A DNA stretch of 64,000 bases from Schizochytrium sp. TIO01 (taxonomy: Eukaryota > Sar > Bigyra > Thraustochytrida > Thraustochytriidae). Both the position numbers and the translations under genes were made by a program. The stretch covers positions 1,262,501 through 1,326,500 of the forward strand of contig SMSO01000032.1 of NCBI GenBank assembly GCA_004764695.1. The letters are read 5' to 3'. The notes under the pieces were generated by a model, which was given only the letters and a program-made list of their open reading frames with translations, did not search any database and was not told the origin of the DNA. Shown here piece by piece: positions 32,901 to 42,517 of the stretch (the stretch's first letter is position 1; each line of letters starts with the position of its first letter).

Positions 32901-34038
32901 CGCGACCTCTTTGGCTCAACAAGAGGGTCGAGCTTCCTGTGCAGGCAACCTGGATAATAATTTCATGCAATTTTTCCACAAGCCTTGGTCCAACATTGTA
33001 GATATCTCTGTCCCTTGAGTGACCAAGCTGACCAGCCTCATTATTGCCCCAGGTTATGACCCGGCCAGCCGATGTGAGTACTGCAGTGTGAGCATCACCA
33101 CACGAGGCCTGGACAATGTGCTGCTTAGAAAGAAATGAATCCGCAATGGGCATAGGATTATGCATAAAGTCTTCGGCCTGTTTGTCTACATGGAGTTGCC
33201 CCTCACTATTATCTCCAGCGCCAATAAGTTTTCCATCTGCCGTTACAGCAATTGAGTGAGATCCTGAGGCGCCTACCTGTACAATGCAGAGGCTATCAAG
33301 GATCCCCGAGCACGAGCTCACATCACGAGAGCTCGTCTCAGCGCACCTGCCACCTTCTCTAAGCAGCTGGCCGGCTGAATTGTCGCCCCATGCGAGTAAA
33401 TGGGTAGGCGCAGGGCCTCCTGGAACTGTATATACACTCTCCGCTGCATCAGCATTCTTTATTAGGCGACCATCAGCGGGATTCTGAGTAGAATCTCGAG
33501 CTTTACTGCGCCTAGTATCGAACTTCTGCGCAGCCGAGTCTCGCATGCGACGACTGATGCGTGCGACGACGCTCAGTGCCCTTTTGCTGCTCTTACGAAG
33601 TGATAGCTTTGCTTGCGGATTCGCAAGCTGAGCGCCGCCAAGGATGCTACGTCTTGAGATACGGTTTTCCTGATTAGCAAGATGCACAGCACCAGCAGAA
33701 TTTTGTGATGTTGCATAGTTCCGCGACCCAGAATTCCTAGAAACACCTTCACCATAGTCTTCATCATGGTCATTTCCAGCTCCAAAAGAGCCAACCTCGC
33801 ATCCTTCACTTTCGTCAATAAATTCTTCAGTGGAAAGCCTAGACCGACCATGGTTCATTGCCCGCACTTCATCCCTAAATCCATGACCTTCCCCGGTCTC
33901 CGATGTTGTCGTACTCTGAGTACCAGACCGCGATCTGTGACTTCCTCGCCGAAACAAGCTAAAGCTAGGCTTTCTTGAAGAAGCTGTGCTCGCCTCGCTC
34001 TCCCCACGAGCTCTTGAACCCGTGCGACTGCGAAGCAT
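29917..34038 (-). CDS. HERC-type E3 ubiquitin ligase (RCC1 repeats plus HECT)
   Basis: 1373 residues, single exon. A basic, Ser-rich N-terminal tail of about 205 residues is followed by an RCC1-like propeller (about 210-560) with repeated units such as VITWGNNEAGQLGHS and VYAWGSNSHGQLGF. Next come an acidic Ser-rich insert (about 580-640), a helical middle, and a HECT domain (about 1020-1373) with VKFVGEQGLDAGGVRKEFF. The catalytic cysteine is in SHTCFN, residue 1341, where ubiquitin is held as a thioester before transfer. The order matches small HERCs (HERC3/HERC4). Those have about 1050 residues, so this one is longer by its N-terminal tail and inserts. Substrates cannot be read from sequence. 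Confidence 0.93.
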   Translation of the reverse strand: MLRSRTGSRARGESEASTASSRKPSFSLFRRGSHRSRSGTQSTTTSETGEGHGFRDEVRAMNHGRSRLSTEEFIDESEGCEVGSFGAGNDHDEDYGEGVSRNSGSRNYATSQNSAGAVHLANQENRISRRSILGGAQLANPQAKLSLRKSSKRALSVVARISRRMRDSAAQKFDTRRSKARDSTQNPADGRLIKNADAAESVYTVPGGPAPTHLLAWGDNSAGQLLREGGRCAETSSRDVSSCSGILDSLCIVQVGASGSHSIAVTADGKLIGAGDNSEGQLHVDKQAEDFMHNPMPIADSFLSKQHIVQASCGDAHTAVLTSAGRVITWGNNEAGQLGHSRDRDIYNVGPRLVEKLHEIIIQVACTGSSTLLLSQRGRVFSFGGNLDGVLGLGDGENRASPKMVRGALDGNPIVQIAAGGNHVCAVSSTGRVYAWGSNSHGQLGFARKGAPSFCTSPDRVVLSRAVAKVACGAEHTVFLTVAGGVYVCGRPDQGQLGMSPKKTHRNVTPPRRLEALSSFPHIPVQVAAAQHSTVLLFENGAVYVAGNSAPEKKMYDFGTFKSAIRGPRLSSGGISDLKLPRFSAHGNDTIDEESSFDLSRHNSSDESSSGSRTDERVSSSGGEEESEIDSFPTDDGQTEILPGFVRALDETANVVSISAGGESIFALSSDDDTLDRREVMSRGWPKQVILDFTGSDLSALAEDILIKFGKQGRKSVRTFRRSVNLELFDFCTLNSSFLTGTYSSTHRSSPDKFDEKRNSCIEFESMLSGMEALLESFQTTMGPETASMYLRERLAPIIGQLDEAASHLTEPDQLRVFLVLFMSPFMRATPKEYDLLVATFRKLPSRSRDVLLSWIKYDINSNLIAAYLVDPLLGLLDKSVMFTRFDDTCKEVCTLLRYLYRINQSRPRDNSSMSRIDHTRFYSKHMQDIDNEELGKTLERWRKILATRQQLRHQEAYLGRNAATHALVHEFNLFDYPFLLSAGVKRRILQVEDQTTQLRNILVSRLFSSEPFYTLNVRRTHLLEDTMSQIENTRGQSTELRKPLRVKFVGEQGLDAGGVRKEFFQLLSAQLFQPDCGLFRRNGDTNTLWFNVFDEDLADASRPYLLVGTLIGLAIYNSTLLDVQFPLLFWRILLNKVPRKPTLDNLEELDASLAKNVKSLLEYDEPDFEDVFMQNFEVSVDIFGVRRDVELVRGGADIAVTLDNRNEYVDALVKYLVVDSIGANAKDLVEGFNRVIPNDIPSLNLFEPDELELAVCGTPELDFDELHRIASYEGGYDEDHETVKRFWHIVNSFSYDQKQQFLRFTTGSPKSPVGGLAALMSFKVQRAGPDTDQLPTSHTCFNTIMLPDYSSEEKMRDRLCLALEHSIGFGLE

Positions 34039-34438
34039 CTTCTATTCGCGTGAACTGCCTTAAATTGGGTTGTTTGTATTCAAATTAATTAAATGAATTC
34101 CGAAGCCGCAATTCAGTCCAACGCCCTGTCGATCTCACGCAGCTTACGAAGGGGCTGCAACGTATGCTCACCTCAGAATCAATTTTGAGCTAGAGTTTAA
34201 ATGATGGGATCACAGCAAAATGTGTATCAAAAAACTTTGAACACGTGATTGGAGCCTGAGAGTGATATAGTTTATTGGACTTTATACGAGAACGCCTGGC
34301 TTCGAACCTCGTACAAACTACTGTAGCAATGTCCACGGGATAGAGCGTCGTGTTGAGTACTCTTCCCAGCCCTTGATGCCCCACCTTTGTTTCTGCCTCC
34401 TGCTGGCTAGCGTTTCTAGCTCGGCTCGTCCAAGTTAA

Positions 34439-34559
34439 GGTCCGTGCCGTGATCACGGACCGCAGCGCTGTTCTACTCTTGCGCCGCTAGAATAGCGGCA
34501 GAGCGGATCAAGCAGGGAAGTGAAGTATCTGTGCTCCCCGCGCGTATCTATACGCGCGG
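34439..34559. other. cluster of three perfect inverted repeats
   Basis: Three hairpin-forming palindromes occur within 120 bases: 34439-34461 (GGTCCGTG arms, 7-base loop), 34483-34499 (GCCGCTA arms, GAA loop) and 34538-34559 (10-base arms around CCGCGCGTAT, CT loop). The last is GC-rich in an AT-rich setting. They could be a structured RNA, a protein-binding region or remnants of an element. No known RNA family is recognised. Confidence 0.6.
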
Positions 34560-35235
34560 CAAGAAGCGAGGTCTGCCACGTTAGCGTTCTTCCTTTGCTC
34601 GATTGATTGCCCTCTTTTTCTTGATTTCTGTCTCGTTTTTATGTATATTTCTTTTCTTCGGCTTTTTTGATAAAAAATTTTTTGGTGTACTGTACAAATC
34701 AAATAGTTCACTTTGTTTCCAGGACAAAGTAGGTTATAGCCTCTGTAATGTATTTATGAAAACAATGATCTTCTTCCAGGGCCGGGTAGCGATTACTTCA
34801 GATGAGCGAGGTAGCTCGCAAGTGAGTGCGAGAGAGCTTTCAGTTGAGGACGAGGCGAGGGAGAGAGAGGTTCAGATGGATGGCATTTGATAGTGAGTTG
34901 TTTTACCTTTTGCGTTTGATTTGTCTTATTTGCTTCGGTTTGCTTCGACTGGGTTATTTTTTAGAGACCTGCTTTCAGGGTTCCTGGGTGCGCTGATATG
35001 AGCCACAGGGTGACTATTTTCTCTGTCAGATCAGTCAAAAAGAGGAAACATGAGCTGCTTCTTGATTATAGCGCGAAGAAGTCAAAAGTAGGATAGTAGG
35101 TACCTGACTACGTAACTCCAAGTTTGACTCGGAGTTATCGGCCTAGGATGTGTGACGTACTTGCGAATAGACGATTATGATAGCATGAGCCCTGAATCTT
35201 GCTCCTTTATTCTTATTTAAAAATTCTATCCCTCC

Positions 35236-35258
35236 TTTTTTTTTTTTTTTTTTTTTTT
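35236..35258. repeat. poly-T tract (23 T)
   Basis: Uninterrupted run of T on the plus strand. It could be the poly-A tail of a minus-strand retrocopy, but no retrocopied sequence is recognised next to it. Confidence 0.9.
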
Positions 35259-36156
35259 ATAATTTGAAGTGTGATTGGCGCGTGCAAGTGAAAGGGACAA
35301 GAAGAAAAGAAGGAAACTCCATCTATTGGACAGATTAAAGAGTGCACAGTAAAGTCTCATGTAACCTAGCTCGATTTGCATCTGGGGCATGTCTTTACGA
35401 CCTGAGCGAGTGTCTGAGAGTTTCAACTTCAGCAGAGATTGCTATCGGCAGGATAATTCAACGAAATATATATATTTTTTCTTGCGACTAATTATGGGTA
35501 GGATTCAATAATGAAATAATCAAGCTCGTCATAGGAGTTGGAATCTGCCCAAGCCAGATAGATCACAGTATCGCAATGCAAAGATATATGATCTTTCCTT
35601 AAAGCACTAGATTCCTTAAAGCACTAGATAGATGCAAGATAGAACAGGCTTTTAATGAATGCTCATACTTATGAGCTTATCTTGTGATGCAAGTTTGATT
35701 GATACTTTTTTTAAATACATGACTTCTGATTGCTTTATAAAAATAACTGTATCACAAAAGCAAATAAGTTTAGCTTCATTTTATGCATGTATGAACATAT
35801 TTAACAGATTCCTTCAAACATTGTTCACGCCTGTAAAGATACGAAGGCAGCAAACTTTCTTAGTATCACATGGAGCATACCAACCCATTTTGTTCAACTA
35901 TTGCAAGTACATAAGTGCTAAGGTTGGAAAAAAGCTTTTTAAAAGTCTCTTTCGCATGCCATGCTGCTGGTGGTACCCTCAGAATTATTTCTGCTTCTTG
36001 AAATGCAACGAATAAAGAAAATTCATCTATAATGCAATATCAACAACACAAATTGAAACGCAGTGTCTTCATAAGTTGGTGCACACAAGTAAACCTGCAG
36101 ATTTCGATTCGTGAAACAAAGTACCGCCGACTATAATAAAACAAAGAACTACTCCA

Positions 36157-38886
36157 TTAAGACTGCACTGCTCCAATCGACGATGCATGCGCAAGATGAG
36201 ATTTAGCAGAAGAGTTCTCCTTTGCAGATTGACTAGCACTGCGAATTGGCAGTGATTTCTCTGTGTGTAAAGACCCCGACTTCGAAGACGAATTAACATT
36301 TGGCTTGCTTGATTTAACAGGGGCATTATTTGCGCCATTAATCACAAGCGTTGAGGAGGACGAGCTCAAGCCCGCTCCGACCTGGTTTACAATAAGCTTC
36401 CCCGTCCCATCATTTACATTTGAGACTTGGGTTTTGCTTGATGGCTTGGATAGCTTCCCTGTATCGTCCCTTTTGCTCGTACTTTTTGCGGATTGCGGTC
36501 GAGATTGTAGTCGAGGTGCAGTTGTGTTTTCAAAAACCCGAGGCCTGGTTGGCGGGATTGTTGATGATTGGCCACCACTTCCTTTTTTTAACAAAACATT
36601 CTCGTTAGCCTTTGGGTTTTTAGCATTATTTCCGCAAGAGAGACAGCGACAAGATGATTTGCAATAGTCTCCGTTCGAGTAACAAATGCAGTACTTCTTT
36701 AGGCAAAGCGTGCGACGACAATTACAACCAACTTCAAGAGTACGAGCATCTTCAGTTTGCGAATATGTCCTACCTTGAACATGAAAGGCATATGGTTTCC
36801 GGCGAAGAATGCTTTCAAGGGCCAAAAGACGTTCACGAGCATATTCTGGCAAGTTGCGACAATCCTGGCAAGAACAGCAGTCACTGCAAGTCATACTTGC
36901 TGCAAAGCAGTCGCAATATAACTTGAGACAACGGGACTTGCGGCACGAGCAAAATAGCGAGCCTTTCGTCGTCGGCGCAGGCTTAGCATTTAAAAGTTTG
37001 AAGGCCTGACGCTGAATTGTCTTGGAGTCTAAACCAACATGCCAAGCGCCACCTGCATTTCGAGGTTTTCGCAAGTATCCCATATATCCAGCAGGAATGA
37101 GAATACCTCGGTTGTCTCGAACATATCCATCTGGAAGGCCACCGGTTTGACCTTCAGCAACTGCAATCTCATCTTCCCCTGAACCTTCGCCTGAACCTTC
37201 GCCATGGGCACTTTCATTGTCTGATTCTTCATGCAGAGACTGGTCATCGCTAATTCGCTCCAAAATTCGATTCTGTGCAGAGGTTTCCTGTGCTACATGC
37301 GTAGCTGATAAGCTTTTAGTATCATGAGCAGACTCAGATACTTCCATTGATGCATCTGAGTTGGCACCTCCACTATGCTCTTTGATCTGTGGATTCCATG
37401 CATTAGAAGGTCCTGCATCCGTTTTCTTTGCAACTTCGACATCACGGATGGTAGAGGATGTTGAAGAATTGAAAGCATGAGTCGATAGGTCGTGCGATGC
37501 ACTTTGGGAGGATGCCTCTGATGGATCCTTTGACATGGGTGGCGGGGTGGGAGGTAATGATGTCGACGAAGAGGAAGAACTTGCGGAGGCCAGCACCGCA
37601 GCCGCGGCTGCTCCAAGAACAGAGAATCCCGTATTTTTCTCACCTGTGCCATCCTGTACAGCAGGGGCACCCATGATCTTAATTGCACTGGGTTCTCCAA
37701 TTTCTTCTGTACTCGTCATGAGTAGTCCACTGTTCCTTGGTGTGAGGTCAAATCCTAAATCAGAACCATTGATACGGACTTGACCTTGTAGAACAGTTTT
37801 TTGTTCAGGGTTCGGCGAGTGTAGTTGTCGAGAGCTGAGATCTTTTAAAGTTTGTTGAGCCATCATCTCCCCAAAGGTTTGGTCACAGCTCTGATTATGG
37901 AGGCGCTCTTTCAAGGAACGAAGTTCGCGAAGACTGTGCTGGAGAAACGCCCAGTATTCCCGACCTTCACTTTCGATGCCTGCGATAGCATTCTGTAGAA
38001 TCTGATCCTCTCTATCCACGAAGGATGCCTTTGCGATTTCAGAAAACTCTGCTTCAAGCATCGTCACACGTGTCTGTCTCTTAAGAATGAGGGAATCCAA
38101 GTCGGCATCACTCATTGCTTTGATGATGCGATTTGTAGTACCATCTTTAAGTGACTCTGGTAACGGCGGGAGCACCACGCGCTTTTTCCTAGGTTGCTTA
38201 GCAAGACGACCCGAGCGGGATCGTTTGCCTCCGTTTTGGTTTTCTTCATGGGTGCCCGTCAAAATAGGTGATGATGGCAGGTCTGCCCGATCTGAAGGCG
38301 AGCTTACCTCTTGCGAAGCCGGGCTACTCGCAGGGAAGAATTCTGACGGCAATGATGCAGAGTTGGCACGAATCATCAGATTTGTAGAAAGAAAGTCAAC
38401 AATGCCCTGGGGATGTGAATCGTCGTCAAAAATGTCGTAATTCATATCCCTATGAGAGTCTTGTGCTTTCGCGGATTTCGTCCCGACCCGTTTCTTTTTT
38501 GCTGTTTGCTGCCTCGCTGAAGACGATTTATCATTCCCTAGACCATCTCCACCAAAGTCCACATCTTCCATCTCCTTCTTTGACCTGCTTGATCTGGGCC
38601 TCTTTGAAGAACGTCGAGCCTGGTTCTGAGCTGCTGTGCCCGTTCCGCTTTTTGAACCTTTGCCGTTCGGCCTAGCTGGTCTCGCGGAGCTCCTGAGTGC
38701 TCTTCTTTTCGAATTCGAGTTCGACGCTGGTTGTATGCTTTTCATAAGTGTCTTCTCAATCACATCTAAGAGGCTTTTGTCAATGCCCTGTCTGCTATCT
38801 GCCAGCTCCTCTGCGTGGTCTGCTTTGTTATCAACATCTCCGCTTGCCGCTTTGTTCCTGCGGCTCGCCGCACTGCGGGCCGTCAT
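36157..38886 (-). CDS. CXC (tesmin/TSO1) domain DNA-binding protein, LIN54 type
   Basis: 909 residues, single exon. A long, low-complexity N-terminal half, basic at first (RRSSKRPRSSRSKK), contains a predicted coiled coil (about 270-340). A Cys-rich CRC region is formed by two CXC motifs: the first at about 640-680 (FCSCRKSRCLKLYCDC, then CSDCCSCQDCRN), the second at about 715-755 (CNCRRTLCLKKYCIC, then CRCLSCGN), with a linker ending near RKPYAFHV. In LIN54 and plant TSO1 this pair binds the CHR element in promoters as part of the MuvB/DREAM cell-cycle complex. The C-terminus is Ser/Asn-rich. Complex membership is inferred from the domain, not seen. Confidence 0.9.
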   Translation of the reverse strand: MTARSAASRRNKAASGDVDNKADHAEELADSRQGIDKSLLDVIEKTLMKSIQPASNSNSKRRALRSSARPARPNGKGSKSGTGTAAQNQARRSSKRPRSSRSKKEMEDVDFGGDGLGNDKSSSARQQTAKKKRVGTKSAKAQDSHRDMNYDIFDDDSHPQGIVDFLSTNLMIRANSASLPSEFFPASSPASQEVSSPSDRADLPSSPILTGTHEENQNGGKRSRSGRLAKQPRKKRVVLPPLPESLKDGTTNRIIKAMSDADLDSLILKRQTRVTMLEAEFSEIAKASFVDREDQILQNAIAGIESEGREYWAFLQHSLRELRSLKERLHNQSCDQTFGEMMAQQTLKDLSSRQLHSPNPEQKTVLQGQVRINGSDLGFDLTPRNSGLLMTSTEEIGEPSAIKIMGAPAVQDGTGEKNTGFSVLGAAAAAVLASASSSSSSTSLPPTPPPMSKDPSEASSQSASHDLSTHAFNSSTSSTIRDVEVAKKTDAGPSNAWNPQIKEHSGGANSDASMEVSESAHDTKSLSATHVAQETSAQNRILERISDDQSLHEESDNESAHGEGSGEGSGEDEIAVAEGQTGGLPDGYVRDNRGILIPAGYMGYLRKPRNAGGAWHVGLDSKTIQRQAFKLLNAKPAPTTKGSLFCSCRKSRCLKLYCDCFAASMTCSDCCSCQDCRNLPEYARERLLALESILRRKPYAFHVQGRTYSQTEDARTLEVGCNCRRTLCLKKYCICYSNGDYCKSSCRCLSCGNNAKNPKANENVLLKKGSGGQSSTIPPTRPRVFENTTAPRLQSRPQSAKSTSKRDDTGKLSKPSSKTQVSNVNDGTGKLIVNQVGAGLSSSSSTLVINGANNAPVKSSKPNVNSSSKSGSLHTEKSLPIRSASQSAKENSSAKSHLAHASSIGAVQS

Positions 38887-39914
38887 GCCAGCCTGCCAGA
38901 CCGCCCGGGTTCCAACCCCCAGGCCTCTACGCCGTCCTGGTCACGAGTCTCTTCACCCGCCCACGCAAGCCCACACGCGCTGTTGCCAGTCTTGGTCTTT
39001 GCTTGTTCCTCTCTTTCTGTCGCCTGTTTCTCTGTCTGTTTGTTTATCGTAGTAGCCCTACTAGTAGTTGTTCTCTCACCGCTTGGAAACTCCGCTTTTC
39101 TCCACAGAGATAGACAGATTAGATAGATACCTACTTACAAAGTCAGACAGGGCAGTAGTTAGACGGACCGGTGCTTCAGTCTGTCTGCCTGTCTGTCAGT
39201 CCACAATCGAAGATCGTTCGATCTACCTCAGCAGGTTCAGTGTCGCTCGCTTGCTCGAACGATCAAAGGATACAAAGCCCCAGACGACAATAAATACTAC
39301 ACAGCGAGGCAGCACGCACACGGATCACCACTTTGGATGGCAAGAGCAGTCAGTAGGTATCGCTTGATCGATCTCTACGTACCAAACTACGCAAGACCCT
39401 ATCTTGTATCCGACGGAAAGGAATATGGGTGAGGTGAGCGAGTCCCTAGCTAGTTAGGGAAAAAGAGACAAAGAGAAGAGAGCGACTCCTACACTTTCAG
39501 TTAGGCACCCTCTTACCCCTTGCCAGATGGGAACAAAAGGAGAGAAAGAACAGGCAGCCAAAACCGAGTGACAGCTGGGCCGGGAAACGGGACGAGGTCG
39601 GACTCCTCTGCTTGCCTAAGCCCGCTGGTGCTTCTCGAGACAGCTCGCTGCAAGGTCGCCGTGAGGTTACGACTGTGGCTGTGGTGCGCTCGCTGTATGT
39701 ACCCTGAAGCTCCTTCGTGTCGCCGCTCCCGCTCCCGTGCTTGGTGTCTAAAATGAAAGAGGCGCAGACACTGAGAGAGTCTTCAAAAGAAAGAGAGAGA
39801 GAAAAGAGACAAAGAAAGGGTAACGAAGACAAGAGAAGTAAGTGCCTACTAGGTGGGCACTAAGGCGCTCCTAAGAGAATCAACTAGCACCTCCTCAGGG
39901 AAAACGAACGAGTT

Positions 39915-39969
39915 TCTTCTTTCTTTCTTTCTTTTTTACTTTCTTTCTTTCTTTCTTTTTTTCTTTCTT
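39915..39969. repeat. (TTTC)n pyrimidine tract
   Basis: Imperfect TTTC/CTTT repeats. Similar tracts recur at 40619-40710. Confidence 0.85.
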
Positions 39970-40313
39970 CGCTCGTTTTCTTTGCGAATCCCCTCTCGAT
40001 CTTCGCCGCCTACGCACCGGCTTTGACCAGAGCTGGAGACGTCGAGACTGCGGAGCAGCCCTGATTCCTTCGCACTGCTGCTGCCCCTGGCACCTTGAGT
40101 TCCTGGCTCCACCTTAGTTCTCTTTGTTTGGTGCAGAGTTTGGTTGGTTTGTTTTCTTTTCTTTTCTGCTCAGTATTTGGTTCTCTCGGGAGAGGTTCTT
40201 TCCGGAGAAACAATTTCAAATAAATCTCCACAGAAACCCCGAACGCCTCTTTGTCCCTCTGAAGTTAGTTTCCCCGAGATCTCCTGATCAGATTTCAAAA
40301 GTTTGCACCTGAG

Positions 40314-40340
40314 CAAATCAAATCAAATCAAATCAAATCA
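40314..40340. repeat. (AAATC)5 pentanucleotide repeat
   Basis: Five perfect tandem copies. Confidence 0.95.
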
Positions 40341-40618
40341 GCCTGCAGGCAAGCCAAAGTCAAAGCCGGGGCCCAAGACGCCTGCGGCTGACCTTGAGGC
40401 ACGAAGTAGCAGCCGAGACTGGTGGCGTGACGACGGGTACCTCAGCGCCTGCTTGCGTGGCGCCGGTGTCCTCCTGGTCTGGCCTGGCCTCCTCCAGAAA
40501 CCTGCGAGCACAATCAGTTCGAAGTTTGTCAGTCTATCTTGTCTATCAGTTTCTTTGTTATCCTGGTTTTTCTCCCTTCCTTTTCTCTTAGTTTTCCTCT
40601 CCTTTCCTCTTAGAGTTT

Positions 40619-40710
40619 TTCTTTCTTTCCTTCTTTCTTTCTTTCTTTCTTATCTCTTTGTCTCCTTTTCTCTTAGAGTTCTTATTCTCTCTTTCTTTCT
40701 TTCTTGTCTG
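40619..40710. repeat. (TTTC)n pyrimidine tract
   Basis: Long CT-only stretch with several runs of TTTC, broken by short TCTTAGAG units that repeat three times nearby (from about 40606). Confidence 0.8.
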
Positions 40711-40970
40711 TGTTCCTCCTGCTTTCTCTTGAGTCCAGATTCGTGCAGAACGCGCTTTTTAGACGCCCTGAAGAGACGGAGACCGTCGCTCTGGCGATGA
40801 CCAAGCTGGCCACGAGAGAACGCCCTGAGGCCTGCCTCGAGAGAGCCCAGAGGAACGGAAGCCGGAGGGTCAGCGAGAGGAAGAGAAGGCGAGGCAGAAC
40901 TCCGCTTGCTTTGCTCGCTTCTTCTCCTCTGCCTTTCCTTGAGGGATTGATTTCAACCCCAAAAGAGTTT

Positions 40971-41003
40971 TATGATTGATTGATTGATTGATTGACTGAT
41001 TGA
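40971..41003. repeat. (GATT)n microsatellite
   Basis: About eight near-perfect copies of GATT, with one GACT variant. Confidence 0.93.
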
Positions 41004-42517
41004 TAAAACAAAGAGTTCTATGTAATCCAGCTGAGTAGGGAGGTACCTAGGACCTACTACTCGCCAGCTAGCTAGCCTTAGCCTATTTGGGGAGTATTGA
41101 AAGACAGAGAGAAAGAGGGATCGAAAGAAGGAGAAAGAGAGCACTCGATCTGTTTTGATCTTCCTTTGGTTTTTAGTGATTCTTTCTTCTCTTTTCTTCT
41201 CTTTTCTTTGCTTTTCTCACAAAACAGTGAAAAAGGGAAAAAAGGGAAAAAAGAAAAAAAAAGAAAGAAAGAAAAAGAGGGAATCAACAGGAAAAAGAAA
41301 AGAAAACCACCGTCGAGAGATTGCAAATCCTCCCGGTTCTGCGCCCTCCTGGCCCTCCCAAGCCGCCGCGAGCCTGAGCAGACGCGTGGAGGCGGGCCGG
41401 CAAGGGCCTCACTGGCCCTCTTCGAGGCCCTCTCTGAGGCCTGCCTGCTCGCCTCTCCGGCAGGCCACGCAGGCAGGAAGGAGACTATCAGCAAGCGGCG
41501 ACGATACGTACCTACCTATCTAGTGAAAACGCTATCCCCTGATCTCGAGCAGTACCGATCGAGGAAGTCCTATGGATTTGTCTAGTTGAGTGCTAGTGCT
41601 CCTCGTGTCCTCGCCGTCGAAGATGGTGATAATGAGGACCTGCGCCGCTCTATCCGCTCCGGAGACGCGGCAGCAGCGCGAGAGGCGATGGCAGCGCAGG
41701 AGAGGACCCGCGGAGGCACCCCGCGTGGATCGGCGAGGGTCGGAGGCCCGGGGTCGCAAGGCTCGCCGGCTCGCCGGGCGCTTGAGAGCGCTTTGGGGTG
41801 CGTGAATGGCTGAGTTTGAAATTTGAAATTTGAAAATCCAACCTCGAACCCAGCAGATCGCGGGCTCCCTTTCGCGCCGCGACGAGAACCGAGGCGCGGG
41901 TGGCGGCACGGGGCGAGTGGCGGACGGAGGGGTTTGAGGAGGTCGAGCGGCGATTCGACGCGGCACAGGGACTCGCACGCTCCCTGCGCGGAGGGAGGAC
42001 TATCTTGCTCAAATAAACAGGAAAGAAGAAGAAGAAGAAGAAGATGGTGATGATGCTGTTTGAAGGACTTAGTTCCCTCTCTCTTTGGGCGGGGACTGCC
42101 AGTGGAGGTAGAGAGGAGGCTGTTCTTTGCCCACTGTGACATCCACGAGGAAAGATCGCAAGATTTTCATTGTGGGAGAGGAGGGGATTTCAAAATTAAT
42201 TTGCGCCAGTGGGGTACTGTCTATGAAATTTGAATTTTGAAATTAAACTTAGAATTTTACGGATCCGAAGAGAGGGAAGATTGCTCAATATTCTCCAGGG
42301 GTTCCCTCTCTCTGTAGAGCAAGACCTTTTTTTTTGAAATCAGGAGGCACAGTGAGGGGTCTATATTCCTATAAACCCCCTCTGTGGCCACTGAGATTGT
42401 TGTTTAGTCTATAAAATAACACTGTGGGAGAAGTAGCGAGGCAGTTCCCTCACACCCCCACTGAGATGCGCCGTTCTGGTGCCGACGCATGTGTTCCAAA
42501 CCTGTTCGTTCATTCGT

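Larger units (their letters stand above)
34039..36156. other. intergenic with hairpins and poly-T
   Basis: About 2.1 kb upstream of the HERC-type gene and downstream of the CXC gene. No coding gene recognised. Three close hairpins and a poly-T tract are listed separately. A plus-strand frame at 35659-36015 (118 codons) is AT-rich and has no family features. Confidence 0.5.
38887..42517. other. long non-genic region with GC-rich islands and repeats
   Basis: About 3.6 kb. Pyrimidine-rich tracts and microsatellites alternate with GC-rich islands (about 39550-39760, 40360-40500, 40740-40900, 41330-41480, 41600-42050). The islands are open in several frames on both strands, as expected for GC-rich DNA, and I cannot assign exons. 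One plus frame at 41586-41813 contains EDLRRSIRSGDAAAAREAM, which resembles the first helix pair of an ankyrin repeat. The first part must hold the promoter of the CXC gene. Confidence 0.4.

Noticed and set aside
34280-34345. TTCGAA with flanking arms resembling a tRNA T-arm
   Set aside because: The five-base stem does not pair, and no anticodon arm is seen.
41582-42142. 186-codon minus-strand frame
   Set aside because: Low-complexity, with a poly-Leu stretch from GAA repeats and Arg/Pro/Ser from GC-rich DNA; several other frames are equally open.
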